A stretch of DNA of 64,000 nt from Ktedonobacter robiniae (GCF_016587375.1 NZ_BNJG01000001.1:682001-746000), one strand, 5' to 3'; positions 54,019 to 63,283 are shown, numbered from the stretch's first letter. Notes: generated by a model not told the origin, from the sequence alone. Numbers and translations are program-made.

Positions 54019-54048
54019 AGTATACGAGACCTTCCTGAGCTTTGTCAA
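54019..54048 (-). promoter_or_regulatory. Consensus housekeeping-sigma promoter
   Basis: On the minus strand TTGACA (complement of 54043-54048) is followed after 18 bases by TATACT (complement of 54019-54024). It points to the small gene at 53711-53932 with a leader of about 80 bases. It is the best-matching promoter I found in the window. Confidence 0.65.
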
Positions 54049-54067
54049 GGGCAAAAAAGCGAAAAAA

Positions 54068-54116
54068 TATGGACGTGTGTGGCGCGAGCAGAATGCCCGC
54101 GCCACACACGTCCATA
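54068..54116. terminator. Long perfect inverted repeat, terminator of the gene at 54131
   Basis: TATGGACGTGTGTGGCGCG (54068-54086) pairs perfectly with 54098-54116 around 11 bases, followed on the minus strand by ATTTTTTC. It lies 14 bases after the minus-strand gene stop and just upstream of the next promoter. Confidence 0.75.
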
Positions 54117-54130
54117 GCTTATATCCCTGT

Positions 54131-54496
54131 TTATTTAGCCAGGGAGGCAAGCAGTTCTTGCAATTTTCCCTGCTGGATCATCTGAATAAAGCGGGTGTGC
54201 TTCTGAATGGCCTCCTCAATCGTCTCGCTGCTGGACTCAGCAGTCACGAGGCGGATGAGGGTCAGATAGCCCCCCTGCTGGGGATAGATGGCCGTGACAT
54301 AATCTCGTTTCAGGCGCTGATCATTAAACGTGGCCACAACATAGCGTTTGCCGTTGGGCGCTATCGCGACGTGACGCGCCACATCTAGCGTCTGGAAACG
54401 CACCGGGGCCGCGCCAGCAATCTCTAACGTCTGCTGCTCATTTCCCGCGATAGGAATAAGCATCTGCTCACTATTTTCCATTGTCTCCAAGGTCAT
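54131..54496 (-). CDS. Conserved-looking hypothetical protein
   Basis: 121 residues, AGGAGGG five bases before ATG. A beta-rich first part (MLIPIAGNEQQTLEIAG; RHVAIAPNGKRYVVATFNDQR; VTAIYPQQGGYLTLIRL) and an alpha-helical C-terminus (ETIEEAIQKHTRFIQMIQQG). No signal peptide or membrane helix; no family recognised. Single gene between two hairpins. Confidence 0.65.
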   Translation of the reverse strand: MTLETMENSEQMLIPIAGNEQQTLEIAGAAPVRFQTLDVARHVAIAPNGKRYVVATFNDQRLKRDYVTAIYPQQGGYLTLIRLVTAESSSETIEEAIQKHTRFIQMIQQGKLQELLASLAK

Positions 54497-54627
54497 TCAA
54501 ACCCTCCTGCATCAAAACCCATGAGAAGATGCAGTCTGCGAGCCATATGAAACCTCTTCAATCAACAGACTGCATCTTATAGTGTATGCAAACAGCTCTA
54601 CCAGGTCAAGCTAAATTGACCTATGTC

Positions 54628-57096
54628 TCATAGGTTGTCGTACAGCATCTTGTGTTGCTTGCGACGCTCCCGGGCCTCGCGCCAGAGGACGAGCAGGCGG
54701 CGTGGTCCCCAACGCAGGAAGTAGGGATGGCAGGCCAGGTAGAGGAAGAGCCTGGGCTGGAGCCTCTGCCAGAGCCTCCCGATCTCATTGAGGTCGCCAT
54801 TGTGATTTGGATGGTCGGGACTTTCGGGCGGCGCCCAGCGCTCGCGGGTATAGATATCGCCCAGGCGATGCAACATCTCGGCCTCGTCGGGAGACGCCTG
54901 CGCCAGCTTATCCATGTACTCCGTTGGCGTGTTTGAGGGTTGCAGGCGGATACCAGCCCAGTCGGCAAGCATACAGACACGCCCATAGACCTGACTGGTC
55001 ACGCTCAAATTGCGGAAGAGCTTACGCCACCAGACGCTAAAGAGGATACAGCCAAAGAGCAGTAGCAGGATCAAGCTTCCCGCGGCCACGCTCACCGAGC
55101 GCCCTACATCTGGACCGATGACAGATGCATTCGTCCCAGAACCATCAAGGGAATCGTTTGCGCCAATTTTGTGGCGTGGATCCTGGTTCTGCGGATTGTT
55201 TGGCCCATTGGGGCCACCCGGCAAGTTACCAGTTGATCCTGATCCGTTCCCGCTTGTATCCGGCAAGGGGCGGCTAAAGGTCGCGAACGACTGCGAGGGT
55301 TCAAAATTGATCCAGCCATAACCAGCGAAGTACACCTGTGTCCAGGCATGGGCATCGACGCCACGGATCACGCGCTGGTGTGTCTTCGTGTCATAGTTGC
55401 CATTGGTATATCCCACCACGACACGCGTCGGAATCCCCAAGGAACGAGCCATAACTGCCATAGCCGAGGAGAAGTAGTTACAGAAGCCCCGGTTATTGCT
55501 GCGGAACAGGAACCAGGAAACGCCCTCCTCGCGCGGTGGCTTGTTGATGTTAAGGTCATAGGCATAGTGAGCACGCAGGTATGCCTCAAGCGCCAACACC
55601 TTGTCATACATCGTCTTTTTATCCCTGGTGATATTCTGTGCCAGGATGGCAATCTGGGGATCGAGGTCCTGGGGCAACTGGGTGTACACCCTCACTATAT
55701 CGGGATCATAGGCATCGGCTGAGACCTGCCCAGAAGGACTATAGGTACTTGTCGCGTCCTTTGGTATTGGAATTGTCCGTAGCGAGGCCTCGTCAGCCGA
55801 AGAGACATCGGAAGTGACGGTATAGGTATTCCCCCCGGTTATAAAACCATTCTGGTTGAGCCAGGCCGTCGTCTCGCCGGTTGTACGGCTCTGCATAAGA
55901 CTCGCGGGCAAGCTCGTCGAAACAATCTGGGGCGCGCCAAAGAGGTAGGGATACTGGAGCGCGGGCTGATTGACAACCGTGATACTCTGCGTCACAGGCT
56001 TGGTCTTCAACACTGGCAGAGGATTGGTCTCTTTGGCCTTTAAGCTATGATTGGAGGTGGGGCTGATCGTCCATCCACGATCAGTATAGGTATCAAAGAC
56101 CGTTGATTGCAGGTACTGCGATCCATCATCGCTTTGGACGGTAAACACAATCTCGTTGTTGAGATTAGGATTGCCACCCAGGGTAAGGGTATCACGAAAA
56201 CTTCCGCGATTGGCGGCGTTCACGCCTCCATTGACGGACATAATACGGTCCCAGGTGTTTTGCAACTGCACCCAGGGGTTGGAATCAACCGTCCAGATCT
56301 GTGAGACATTCGGATCGGTATAGCCATAAGGCAATATCCAGGAGAAGATCAGGATACCAATAGAGATCAGGGCGCCAGCCTGCATAATGTCCCAGCTAAG
56401 ATCTTCGGAGTAGCGCAACCCCTGGCGATTCCAGCGTTTAATGGACTCGTACAGGTTAAAGCGCAACACCAGGAGCAAGGCCGCCAGCAGAAAGATGACC
56501 AGGAAGATAATATAGCCACTCGTCGTATTACTCAGGTTGATCAGGAGGACGACAGCGTTAGCGATAATCATCAGCCAGGGGCTACGGGTCCGGTAGACCA
56601 ACCACGCGCTGGTGTATGCCAGGACAAAGCCCAGCGTCACAATAAAGAAGAGGAAGATGCTATCATCATTGCCAAAGCCACCATGCAGCACTGTATTAAA
56701 CCAGTCACCCAGGCTACCAGCAAAGGCGGCGAAGCTCCCATTGTGGAAGGCGCCTGCGGTCTGCCAGAAGGCCACAAAGAGACCGAAAAGCATTGCGACA
56801 ACGTGTACTACGATACTGGGGAAACGATATTGCTTGGAGGCCAGTATGCCCGCGACCAGGCCAAGCAAGGTTGTCAGGGTAAGCACATTCAGGTTATCAA
56901 CCCAGCCCACAGCCTGCACGCACCAGATAGTGCTATAGACGACAGCCGCCAACAAGAAGAGCGAGAGCCACCCCTCCTCCATGCTCAAGTGGAAACTGCC
57001 GGACTCGCGCGGTTTCCCTTTCTTTCTTCTGCCACGTCCATCATTGGGTGAGCGGGAGAGCACTCTAAGCATTTGGTTAACCGCAGCATCTTGCAT
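54628..57096 (-). CDS. Membrane-bound transglutaminase-like protease fold protein (TgpA-like)
   Basis: About 822 residues from ATG 57096 (GGAGG 8 bases upstream; GTG 57102 is too close to the SD). About seven N-terminal membrane helices, an extracellular region, then a transglutaminase core with the Cys-His-Asp triad: FCNYFSSAMAVMARSLGIPT, GVDAHAWTQVYFAG and WINFEPSQS. A low-complexity linker (GNGSGSTGNLPGGPNGPN), another TM helix (AAGSLILLLLFGCILFSVWW) and a DUF4129-type cytoplasmic end follow. Such proteins occur with DUF58 and MoxR proteins, as here. Substrate unknown. Confidence 0.93.
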   Translation of the reverse strand: MQDAAVNQMLRVLSRSPNDGRGRRKKGKPRESGSFHLSMEEGWLSLFLLAAVVYSTIWCVQAVGWVDNLNVLTLTTLLGLVAGILASKQYRFPSIVVHVVAMLFGLFVAFWQTAGAFHNGSFAAFAGSLGDWFNTVLHGGFGNDDSIFLFFIVTLGFVLAYTSAWLVYRTRSPWLMIIANAVVLLINLSNTTSGYIIFLVIFLLAALLLVLRFNLYESIKRWNRQGLRYSEDLSWDIMQAGALISIGILIFSWILPYGYTDPNVSQIWTVDSNPWVQLQNTWDRIMSVNGGVNAANRGSFRDTLTLGGNPNLNNEIVFTVQSDDGSQYLQSTVFDTYTDRGWTISPTSNHSLKAKETNPLPVLKTKPVTQSITVVNQPALQYPYLFGAPQIVSTSLPASLMQSRTTGETTAWLNQNGFITGGNTYTVTSDVSSADEASLRTIPIPKDATSTYSPSGQVSADAYDPDIVRVYTQLPQDLDPQIAILAQNITRDKKTMYDKVLALEAYLRAHYAYDLNINKPPREEGVSWFLFRSNNRGFCNYFSSAMAVMARSLGIPTRVVVGYTNGNYDTKTHQRVIRGVDAHAWTQVYFAGYGWINFEPSQSFATFSRPLPDTSGNGSGSTGNLPGGPNGPNNPQNQDPRHKIGANDSLDGSGTNASVIGPDVGRSVSVAAGSLILLLLFGCILFSVWWRKLFRNLSVTSQVYGRVCMLADWAGIRLQPSNTPTEYMDKLAQASPDEAEMLHRLGDIYTRERWAPPESPDHPNHNGDLNEIGRLWQRLQPRLFLYLACHPYFLRWGPRRLLVLWREARERRKQHKMLYDNL

Positions 57097-57101
57097 GGTC
57101 A

Positions 57102-58316
57102 CTACCTCCGTTGTGCGTAGCGGGCTTCCGGGCCACTTTCCAGAATAGGCTCCAGGGAGTCTTGCCTATGTACACGTAAAACAGGAATGCCAGCGCCTTC
57201 TAACAAGGCTAAACTATCTTCGTCAGCAGGTCCCTCCTCGAAGGAGGCCGCGTCCAGACCAATCACGGCGACCTGTACGCCACGCCGTTGTAACTGCTGA
57301 GCACCCGTATGCCAATCGCGCGCATTCGAGGGCGTAATGATAATGGCAGCGGTGTTGCGCCCCAGGTGAAATGCATCGAGCGCCAGGGCTTCTTTTAAGT
57401 CCGGGCCAGAGCCTGAGCGCACTACCGCGAGGAGTTCCAGCACGCGCTCTATCTGTCGGTCTCCACGGTCCATAGACAGCGTCTCACGCTTTTCGCCATT
57501 GACGATCAGGCCAAGCGAGAGATCCTGGCGTAGGAGGTACACTGAGATGGTCGCGGCAATGGTAACCGCGTATTCTTCGGTTGAGATCTCGTCCTCGCCG
57601 GTCTGTACAGCTTCATTCAGATCCAGGAAGATCCAGACATCTACCGCGGGATCTAGATCAAACTCCTTAACCATCAACTTATTGTAGTGCGCGCTTGAGC
57701 GCCAGTGGATACGGCTCAGAGCATCGCCCGCGACATACTCGCGAATCGTCGTCGCGTTGGTTGTCGTTTGCAGAGCGCGCCGGGAACTCTTCCCACGACC
57801 CGGAAGACCACCCGAGAAGAGCGCGAAGCTCGTAATAGGCAGGACACGCGGCAGCACCAGGAGTTCATGCGAGGGCGCCAGGGAGACATGTCTGCGAAAA
57901 AGGCCAAAGGGATCGCCACTAATCGCGTTCACCGGTCCCAACTGGAAACGCCCGCGTTGCCAACACGATGTACGCACACGCCACATCGCGCGCTTGCGTC
58001 CCCCCATACTGGCGACATAGCCAGCGCGATGTCCAGGTAGATCGGAGCCATCAACAATTTGCACCCAGAGTTTAGGCAAGACGCTCAAATTATCAAGCAT
58101 CAGGCGCTCCTCAAAGGCTTCACCTACCTGTACGCGTCCACTGGTACTTGAACGGCGGAAGATGAGCTTACGCACACTATAGCGCGCCCACAACCACGAG
58201 AGCACAAAAAGTACCAGTAAGACATAGGTTAACACATAGAGATCATGCCAACCGCTGCTAACAGCGAAGAAGGCTAACAACACAATGAGAAGGAGAGCTT
58301 GCCAGGGACGTAGCAT
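57102..58316 (-). CDS. DUF58 protein
   Basis: 404 residues. Two N-terminal membrane helices (WQALLLIVLLAFFAVSSGW; LYVLTYVLLVLFVLSWLWA), a beta-rich part, and the DUF58 hallmark REYVAGDALSRIHWRSSAHYN followed by a vWA-like domain (VDVWIFLDLNEAVQT; AVTIAATISVYLLRQDLSLG). DUF58 proteins accompany MoxR ATPases and are thought to assemble or regulate envelope complexes. Its TAG stop overlaps the GTG/ATG region of the downstream gene, so the genes are coupled. Confidence 0.92.
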   Translation of the reverse strand: MLRPWQALLLIVLLAFFAVSSGWHDLYVLTYVLLVLFVLSWLWARYSVRKLIFRRSSTSGRVQVGEAFEERLMLDNLSVLPKLWVQIVDGSDLPGHRAGYVASMGGRKRAMWRVRTSCWQRGRFQLGPVNAISGDPFGLFRRHVSLAPSHELLVLPRVLPITSFALFSGGLPGRGKSSRRALQTTTNATTIREYVAGDALSRIHWRSSAHYNKLMVKEFDLDPAVDVWIFLDLNEAVQTGEDEISTEEYAVTIAATISVYLLRQDLSLGLIVNGEKRETLSMDRGDRQIERVLELLAVVRSGSGPDLKEALALDAFHLGRNTAAIIITPSNARDWHTGAQQLQRRGVQVAVIGLDAASFEEGPADEDSLALLEGAGIPVLRVHRQDSLEPILESGPEARYAQRR

Positions 58317-58319
58317 ACA

Positions 58320-59291
58320 CTAGCGCCCCCTTCCACCACCGACCCAGGCATTGGGAACCGGTACACTCTGCAAGATCTCATCAAGTACAACAGAAGAGGT
58401 AACTGAACGCACACGAGCCGCCGGAGTCACGATAATACGATGCGCCAGTGTGGGTTTGGCAAGCAACTTGATATCATCTGGAATGACGTAGCCGCGACCG
58501 CGCATGGCTGCGAGGGCCTGCGAGGCACGGAAGAGGGCCAGCGAACCACGGGGACTGACGCCCAGGTAGATATTGGGATGGCTACGCGTCGCGCCCGCCA
58601 GGCTCACAATATATTCACGAATAGACTGATCAACATGTATGGTTCTTACCTGTTGCTGAATAGTCACCAACTCCTCGGCAGTCATGATCTGTGTCAGGTC
58701 ATCCAGGGGATGATGATGCTGGTGAGTATCAAGGATATTGACTTCATCGGCAGGCTGTGGATAGCCCAGTTTGATATTCATCATAAAGCGATCCAACTGG
58801 GCCTCTGGCAAAGGAAAGGTACCTTCATACTCAATAGGGTTCTGCGTCGCCATCACCATAAAGGGTCTGGGGAGCTGGTACGAGACGCCATCCATCGTAA
58901 CCTGGGTCTCCTCCATCGCCTCCAGCAGAGCGGACTGGGTCTTGGGCGTCGCACGGTTAACCTCATCTGCGAGCACGATCTGAGCCATAATTGGTCCCGG
59001 GCGAAACTCAAAATTCCCCGTTTTCTGATTGTAGATCGAGACACCCGTCACATCACTGGGAAGCAGATCAGGCGTAAACTGAATACGCTTAAATGAACAT
59101 CCAATAGAACGCGCAATAGCCTTCGTCAGCACCGTTTTTCCCACGCCCGGCACGTCTTCAATCAACACATGCCCCTGGCAGATGACCGCGATCAGGCTAA
59201 ACCCTACAGACTCAGCTTTACCAACAATGACACGCTCAACGTTAGCAACCACGCGCTGGACCGCCGTTGCCAGATCCTGTACAGACTGCAT
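58320..59291 (-). CDS. MoxR-family AAA+ ATPase
   Basis: 323 residues with Walker [16 protein letters not shown], the pore region [12 protein letters not shown], Walker [24 protein letters not shown], sensor [23 protein letters not shown], and the C-terminal lid ([18 protein letters not shown]). MoxR ATPases act as chaperones for vWA-domain partners, here the DUF58 protein. GAGG lies 8 bases before ATG. First gene of the moxR-DUF58-transglutaminase operon. Confidence 0.95.
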   Translation of the reverse strand: MQSVQDLATAVQRVVANVERVIVGKAESVGFSLIAVICQGHVLIEDVPGVGKTVLTKAIARSIGCSFKRIQFTPDLLPSDVTGVSIYNQKTGNFEFRPGPIMAQIVLADEVNRATPKTQSALLEAMEETQVTMDGVSYQLPRPFMVMATQNPIEYEGTFPLPEAQLDRFMMNIKLGYPQPADEVNILDTHQHHHPLDDLTQIMTAEELVTIQQQVRTIHVDQSIREYIVSLAGATRSHPNIYLGVSPRGSLALFRASQALAAMRGRGYVIPDDIKLLAKPTLAHRIIVTPAARVRSVTSSVVLDEILQSVPVPNAWVGGGRGR

Positions 59292-59611
59292 ATTTTTTAC
59301 CTCAGTGAGGGAACTAAGAGAGGTCAGTATATAGAACAGATTTTACCATGATTCTTACCGCAATGTCCTCTTCTTATACCAATGCCTGAACACAAAAACA
59401 TGTTTCTAAGCATTTTGAAAGATTTGAAATAAAATTAAACGCGCCAATGCTCCTTGCACTTCTTACCAACTGACCTCTTTTGATCCCAGAATAACGTACA
59501 ATTGCCATGACTATCTTTTGTACAACTTTGTACTACAATATACGGCCTTTGCCTGCTTTTCCTCACACACAGCTCTATGTATGTGAATCCTCGCGCCTGC
59601 GGCGCTCGCCC

Positions 59612-59655
59612 TGGGTAGTGGTGTGATACGCCATGGCGTATCACACCACTACCCA
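59612..59655. promoter_or_regulatory. 44-bp perfect palindrome between divergent genes
   Basis: TGGGTAGTGGTGTGATACGC and its exact complement meet at CCATGG with no loop. It lies in the 539-bp spacer between moxR and acyP, which diverge, so it is not their terminator. A GC-rich box (GCGCCTGCGGCGCTCG, about 59593-59608) touches its left side, as at 19356. The rest of 59292-59830 is AT-rich with no gene seen. Confidence 0.55.
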
Positions 59656-59830
59656 AGGACAAATTCTTGCACTTATAACTACGTCAATAAAATGCAATTG
59701 TTACAAAAACGCTTAGAATCGTGTTAAGGGGTAGGACCTTTTGTTGGGTTTATCACCCGCGCTACTGAGAAATGAGGCCCGGGCAAAAGCGGGACTATGC
59801 GCATAGATAAGAGTATGCTAGAATGATGCC

Positions 59831-60139
59831 ATGAGCCAGAGCGAAAACAAGCACAGTCCCACGCAGGTAGAAGAACTCTATGCCATCGTACAAGGGTGGG
59901 TACAGGGAGTTGGTTTTCGTCAATTTGTCGTGCAGCAAGCCCGCGCCCTGCATCTGCGTGGCTATACACGCAATAAAAGCAACGGCGATGTCGAAGTCGT
60001 CGCTCAGGGACCACGCCTGGCGCTGGAACAATTACTTGAGCACCTGCGCCAGGGGCCTTCCACAGCCGATGTGCGCCATGTCGAGGCTGAGTGGCGCACG
60101 CCAGGCGAAGCCATGAGCAACTTCACTATTCGCTGGTAA
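59831..60139 (+). CDS. acyP: Acylphosphatase
   Basis: Hydrolyses acyl phosphates. 102 residues with the active-site loop VQGWVQGVGFRQFV (arginine that binds phosphate), the asparagine segment GYTRNKSNGDVEVVAQGP, and the C-terminal FTIRW. The N-terminal 15 residues are an extra polar tail. No clear SD before ATG. gatC and gatA follow on the same strand. Confidence 0.93.
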   Translation: MSQSENKHSPTQVEELYAIVQGWVQGVGFRQFVVQQARALHLRGYTRNKSNGDVEVVAQGPRLALEQLLEHLRQGPSTADVRHVEAEWRTPGEAMSNFTIRW

Positions 60140-60199
60140 GTATATGTACCAATCCGACATCAACCACATTAGAAAAGTAGCACGAAGAGGATTTGTTTT

Positions 60200-60489
60200 A
60201 TGATTGATCGCGAGACAGTAACGAACGTGGCCAACCTCGCCGGCTAGCACTCAGCGAGGAAGAGGTTACGCTGTTTGGAAGCCAGCTTTCCGCCATTCTT
60301 GAGCATATTCAGATTCTCCAGGAAGCCGACGTGAGTGGCGTCTCACCAACGGCGCACGCCTCACGCCTCACCAATGTTATGCGCCTGGATGCTCCCCAGC
60401 CTTCATACTCACCCGAGGAGCTTCTGGCCAACGCCCCCGATCAGGAAGAAAACAGCCTGAAAGTCAACGCGGTGCTGGAGGGAGAATAG
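60200..60489 (+). pseudogene. gatC: Aspartyl/glutamyl-tRNA amidotransferase subunit C, frameshifted as sequenced
   Basis: ATG 60200 (AGAGGA upstream) opens MIDRETVTNVANLAG and then hits TAG at 60245-60247. Shifting frame by one base at about 60241 restores a complete GatC: RLALSEEEVTLFGSQLSA, ILEHIQILQEADVSGV, SPTAHASRLTNVMRLD and a tail ending VLEGE with stop at 60487-60489. GCCGGCTAG would read correctly as GCCCGGCTA, so one C is missing. GatC stabilises GatA in the complex that makes Gln-tRNA and Asn-tRNA. A sequencing or assembly error in a C-run is the first explanation; a true mutation or frameshift event is the alternative. Confidence 0.88.
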
Positions 60490-60495
60490 TTCGAG

Positions 60496-61956
60496 ATGAC
60501 AGATCTACATACACTCACCATACACGAGGCAGCCGAGTTGCTTCGGCAGCGCAAGCTCTCATCCGTGGAGCTGACTAAAGCGCACCTGGAGCGCATTCGC
60601 GCCGTAGACGACAAGGTTAAAGCCTTCACCCTGGTAACGGATGACCTGGCACTTAGGCAGGCCGAAGAAGCAGATAAGCGAATCGCCAGCGGCGAGAACC
60701 TATCGCCACTCACCGGCATTCCCCTGGCCATTAAAGACGTTATCTGCACCAAGGGTATCACCACCACCTGCGGCTCCCGCATGCTGGAGAACTTCAAGCC
60801 GCCATTTGACGCCACGGTTATGGAGAAGCTGAACGCGGCTGGCGCGGTGATGCTGGGCAAGACCAATATGGACGAGTTCGCCATGGGTTCTTCAACCGAG
60901 CACTCGGCCTTCTTCCCCACGCATAATCCCTGGGACCTGGATCGCGCCCCCGGTGGCAGTAGCGGTGGCTCGGCAGCAGTCGTTGCCGCGGGTATGGCCA
61001 TGGGTTCCTATGGCAGCGATACTGGCGGCTCCATTCGCCAGCCAGGCGCGCTCTGCAACATCCTGGGCCTCAAGCCCACCTATGGGCGCGTCTCACGTTA
61101 TGGCCTCGTGGCCTTCGCCTCCTCGCTTGACCAGATCGGCCCCTTCGCACGTGACGCGCAAGATGCCGCGACGCTCTTGCAGGCGGTCGCGGGCTATGAC
61201 CAGCGCGACTCCACCAGTTCAACCCAGGAGGTTGCCAATTATAGCCAGGCCCTGACAGGAAATATCAAAGGTATGCGCATCGGTGTGCCAAAGGAATACT
61301 GGGTTGAGGGCATGGATCTGGGCGTCGAAAAGGTGGTCCACTCGGCCATTGAGGCCTTGCGCGACCTGGGCGCCGAGATCGTTGATGTCTCACTGCCTCA
61401 CACGAAGTATGGCCTGGCCGCGTACTACATTGTCGCGCCCGCCGAGGCCAGCGCCAACCTGGCCCGCTATGATGGTGTCAAGTACGGCTACTCCTACCGC
61501 GACACCGATGACATGTGGGAAGCGATGGAGAAGACACGCCAGAATGGCTTTGGCGCCGAGGTCAAGCGCCGCATCATGCTGGGTACCTACGCGCTCTCCG
61601 CGGGTTACTACGATGCCTACTATAAACAGGCCGAAAAGGTTCGCGCCCTGATCAAGCGCGACTTCGATGAAGCCTTCGCCCAGGTCGATGCCCTGGTCAG
61701 CCCGGCTAGCCCAACGGTGGCCTTTAAGCTGGGCGAGATCTCAGATCCCTACCAGATGTATCTACAGGACATGTTTACCATTCCCGCGAACCTGGCTGGC
61801 ATCTGTGGCATCTCCATCCCTGGCGGCTTCAGCGAGAATCTGCCCGTCGGCGTCCAACTGCTAGGCAATACCTTCCAGGAAGCAGCCATTCTGCGCATCG
61901 CCGACGCCTTTGAGCGCGTCACCGATTACCATAAGCAGTGGCCCAAGAATCTCTAA
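60496..61956 (+). CDS. gatA: Aspartyl/glutamyl-tRNA amidotransferase subunit A
   Basis: Releases ammonia from glutamine for transamidation of misacylated tRNA. 486 residues with the amidase signature: catalytic lysine in PLAIKDVICT, and the Ser-cisSer pair in the block APGGSSGGSAAVVAAGM followed by GSDTGGSIRQPGALC. The C-terminal GVQLLG..FQEAAILRIA is normal for GatA. It begins 6 bases after the gatC stop. gatB is not in the window. Confidence 0.96.
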   Translation: MTDLHTLTIHEAAELLRQRKLSSVELTKAHLERIRAVDDKVKAFTLVTDDLALRQAEEADKRIASGENLSPLTGIPLAIKDVICTKGITTTCGSRMLENFKPPFDATVMEKLNAAGAVMLGKTNMDEFAMGSSTEHSAFFPTHNPWDLDRAPGGSSGGSAAVVAAGMAMGSYGSDTGGSIRQPGALCNILGLKPTYGRVSRYGLVAFASSLDQIGPFARDAQDAATLLQAVAGYDQRDSTSSTQEVANYSQALTGNIKGMRIGVPKEYWVEGMDLGVEKVVHSAIEALRDLGAEIVDVSLPHTKYGLAAYYIVAPAEASANLARYDGVKYGYSYRDTDDMWEAMEKTRQNGFGAEVKRRIMLGTYALSAGYYDAYYKQAEKVRALIKRDFDEAFAQVDALVSPASPTVAFKLGEISDPYQMYLQDMFTIPANLAGICGISIPGGFSENLPVGVQLLGNTFQEAAILRIADAFERVTDYHKQWPKNL

Positions 61957-61965
61957 GACATGGCT

Positions 61966-62023
61966 CGACGCTACTAAAGTACGCGTCTACTTCCGGAAGT
62001 AGACGCGTACTTTAGTAGCGTCG
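61966..62023. terminator. 58-bp perfect palindrome after gatA
   Basis: All 58 bases are self-complementary around TTCCGGAA. The arm contains CTACTAAAGTACGCGTC, identical to the loop-side sequence of the terminator at 2267-2301, 60 kb away. It begins 9 bases after the gatA stop. Confidence 0.8.
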
Positions 62024-62091
62024 TACACGCTCCTAATATTAATAAACATCAATATAAAAAGCTATTACTATTTCTTTGAAAGAGGGTGGCC

Positions 62092-63063
62092 ATGAATCGC
62101 CGTTTCATCATGGGCGTCATCCTGGTTATTATTGCCTGTTGCCTGCTCCTGACATCACTGACGCTGTACGCCACAAGTATCGCGGGCGTCACCCTACCTG
62201 GAATGAGTAGTGTCGAACCTACGCCGACGCCTATACCCGAGACACCAACGCCTATCCCTACGCCCAAACCTGAACTCACGGCCCAGGGTCCGCTACCCGT
62301 TCTCCAGGCCAAAGTCGCCTATCTTGTTGATATGCAAAATGGGCATGTGCTCTACGACATCCATGGCGAGCAGGCCGCCCCCATGGCCAGTACCACCAAG
62401 ATCATGACGGCCCTTATCGCGATTCAGACCGGCAACCTGGACCAGGAGATTACCGTCAAACGTGACGCCTATTTACACGTCATTGAGTTAGGCAGCAGTA
62501 ACGCGGGACTGGTCCCCGGCGAGCAATTTACCCTGCGCGAGCTGCTCTATGGCCTGATGCTTCCCTCGGGCGGCGATGCCGCAATAGCCATCTCTGACGC
62601 GCTGGCTGGCTCGCCTGAGAACTTCGTGGTACGCATGAATCTCTTCGCGAGCAGGTTGCATCTCTTTCAAACGCACTATACCAATGTGGACGGCCTGACC
62701 AGCGAGGATACCCACTACTCCTCGGCGGCTGACCTGACCAGGCTCGCACGCTACGCGCTTACTAATCCTGTCTTTCGCCAGATCGTTGATACGCCGACCT
62801 ATACCCTGCCCACAACCAAACAGCATGGGCCGCATACCTGGACCAATACAAACACCCTTTTAAATACATACAAGGGCATGCTAGGCGTCAAGACCGGGCA
62901 TACCGACCTGGCTGGCTACTGCCTGGTCTTCGAGGCCCAGCGCAATGGACACTCGCTTATAGGCGTCGTACTCAATAGTCCCGACCAGGCCATTCGCGAT
63001 CAGGACGTCTCAAAGTTACTCAATTGGGGGTTTGGCTTGCCCATGAAAGTGCCGGCATTGTAA
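62092..63063 (+). CDS. Serine-type D-Ala-D-Ala carboxypeptidase (S11) with altered SxN motif
   Basis: Trims the terminal D-alanine of peptidoglycan stem peptides. 323 residues from ATG 62092 (AAGAGGG just upstream). A TM/signal anchor (FIMGVILVIIACCLLLTSL), a Pro/Thr linker (PTPTPIPETPTPIPTPKP), then the active site: S100-T-T-K103, and K267-T-G-H. The middle motif, normally SGN, is S159-G-G in LPSGGDAAIA, so the usual asparagine is missing. The C-terminal beta domain of E. coli PBP5 is absent. Exported and probably membrane-anchored. Confidence 0.9.
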   Translation: MNRRFIMGVILVIIACCLLLTSLTLYATSIAGVTLPGMSSVEPTPTPIPETPTPIPTPKPELTAQGPLPVLQAKVAYLVDMQNGHVLYDIHGEQAAPMASTTKIMTALIAIQTGNLDQEITVKRDAYLHVIELGSSNAGLVPGEQFTLRELLYGLMLPSGGDAAIAISDALAGSPENFVVRMNLFASRLHLFQTHYTNVDGLTSEDTHYSSAADLTRLARYALTNPVFRQIVDTPTYTLPTTKQHGPHTWTNTNTLLNTYKGMLGVKTGHTDLAGYCLVFEAQRNGHSLIGVVLNSPDQAIRDQDVSKLLNWGFGLPMKVPAL

Positions 63064-63068
63064 GAGTT

Positions 63069-63134
63069 TGTAGGGTCCATGCTGGCATGGACTTTCCTCG
63101 GGGGAGAAGAGTCCATGCCAGCATGGACCCTACA
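63069..63134. repeat. TCCATGC-type inverted repeat, copy 3
   Basis: TGTAGGGTCCATGCTGGCAT at the left and its complement at the right form perfect arms of 25 bases around 16 bases. Located six bases after the carboxypeptidase stop, so it probably terminates that gene. Confidence 0.75.
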
Positions 63135-63283
63135 GGCAGTTTCGTGCATGAGCTTGATGAATTCACCATTTAGCAGCGTCGGACAGATCTCTGCAAGGAC
63201 TGGCAAGGACCAGGCAAACATGATAGAATAGTTTCACCAACTTCTGCCATATAACGAGCATAGTAAAAAAAGAGTGTTGTCGA

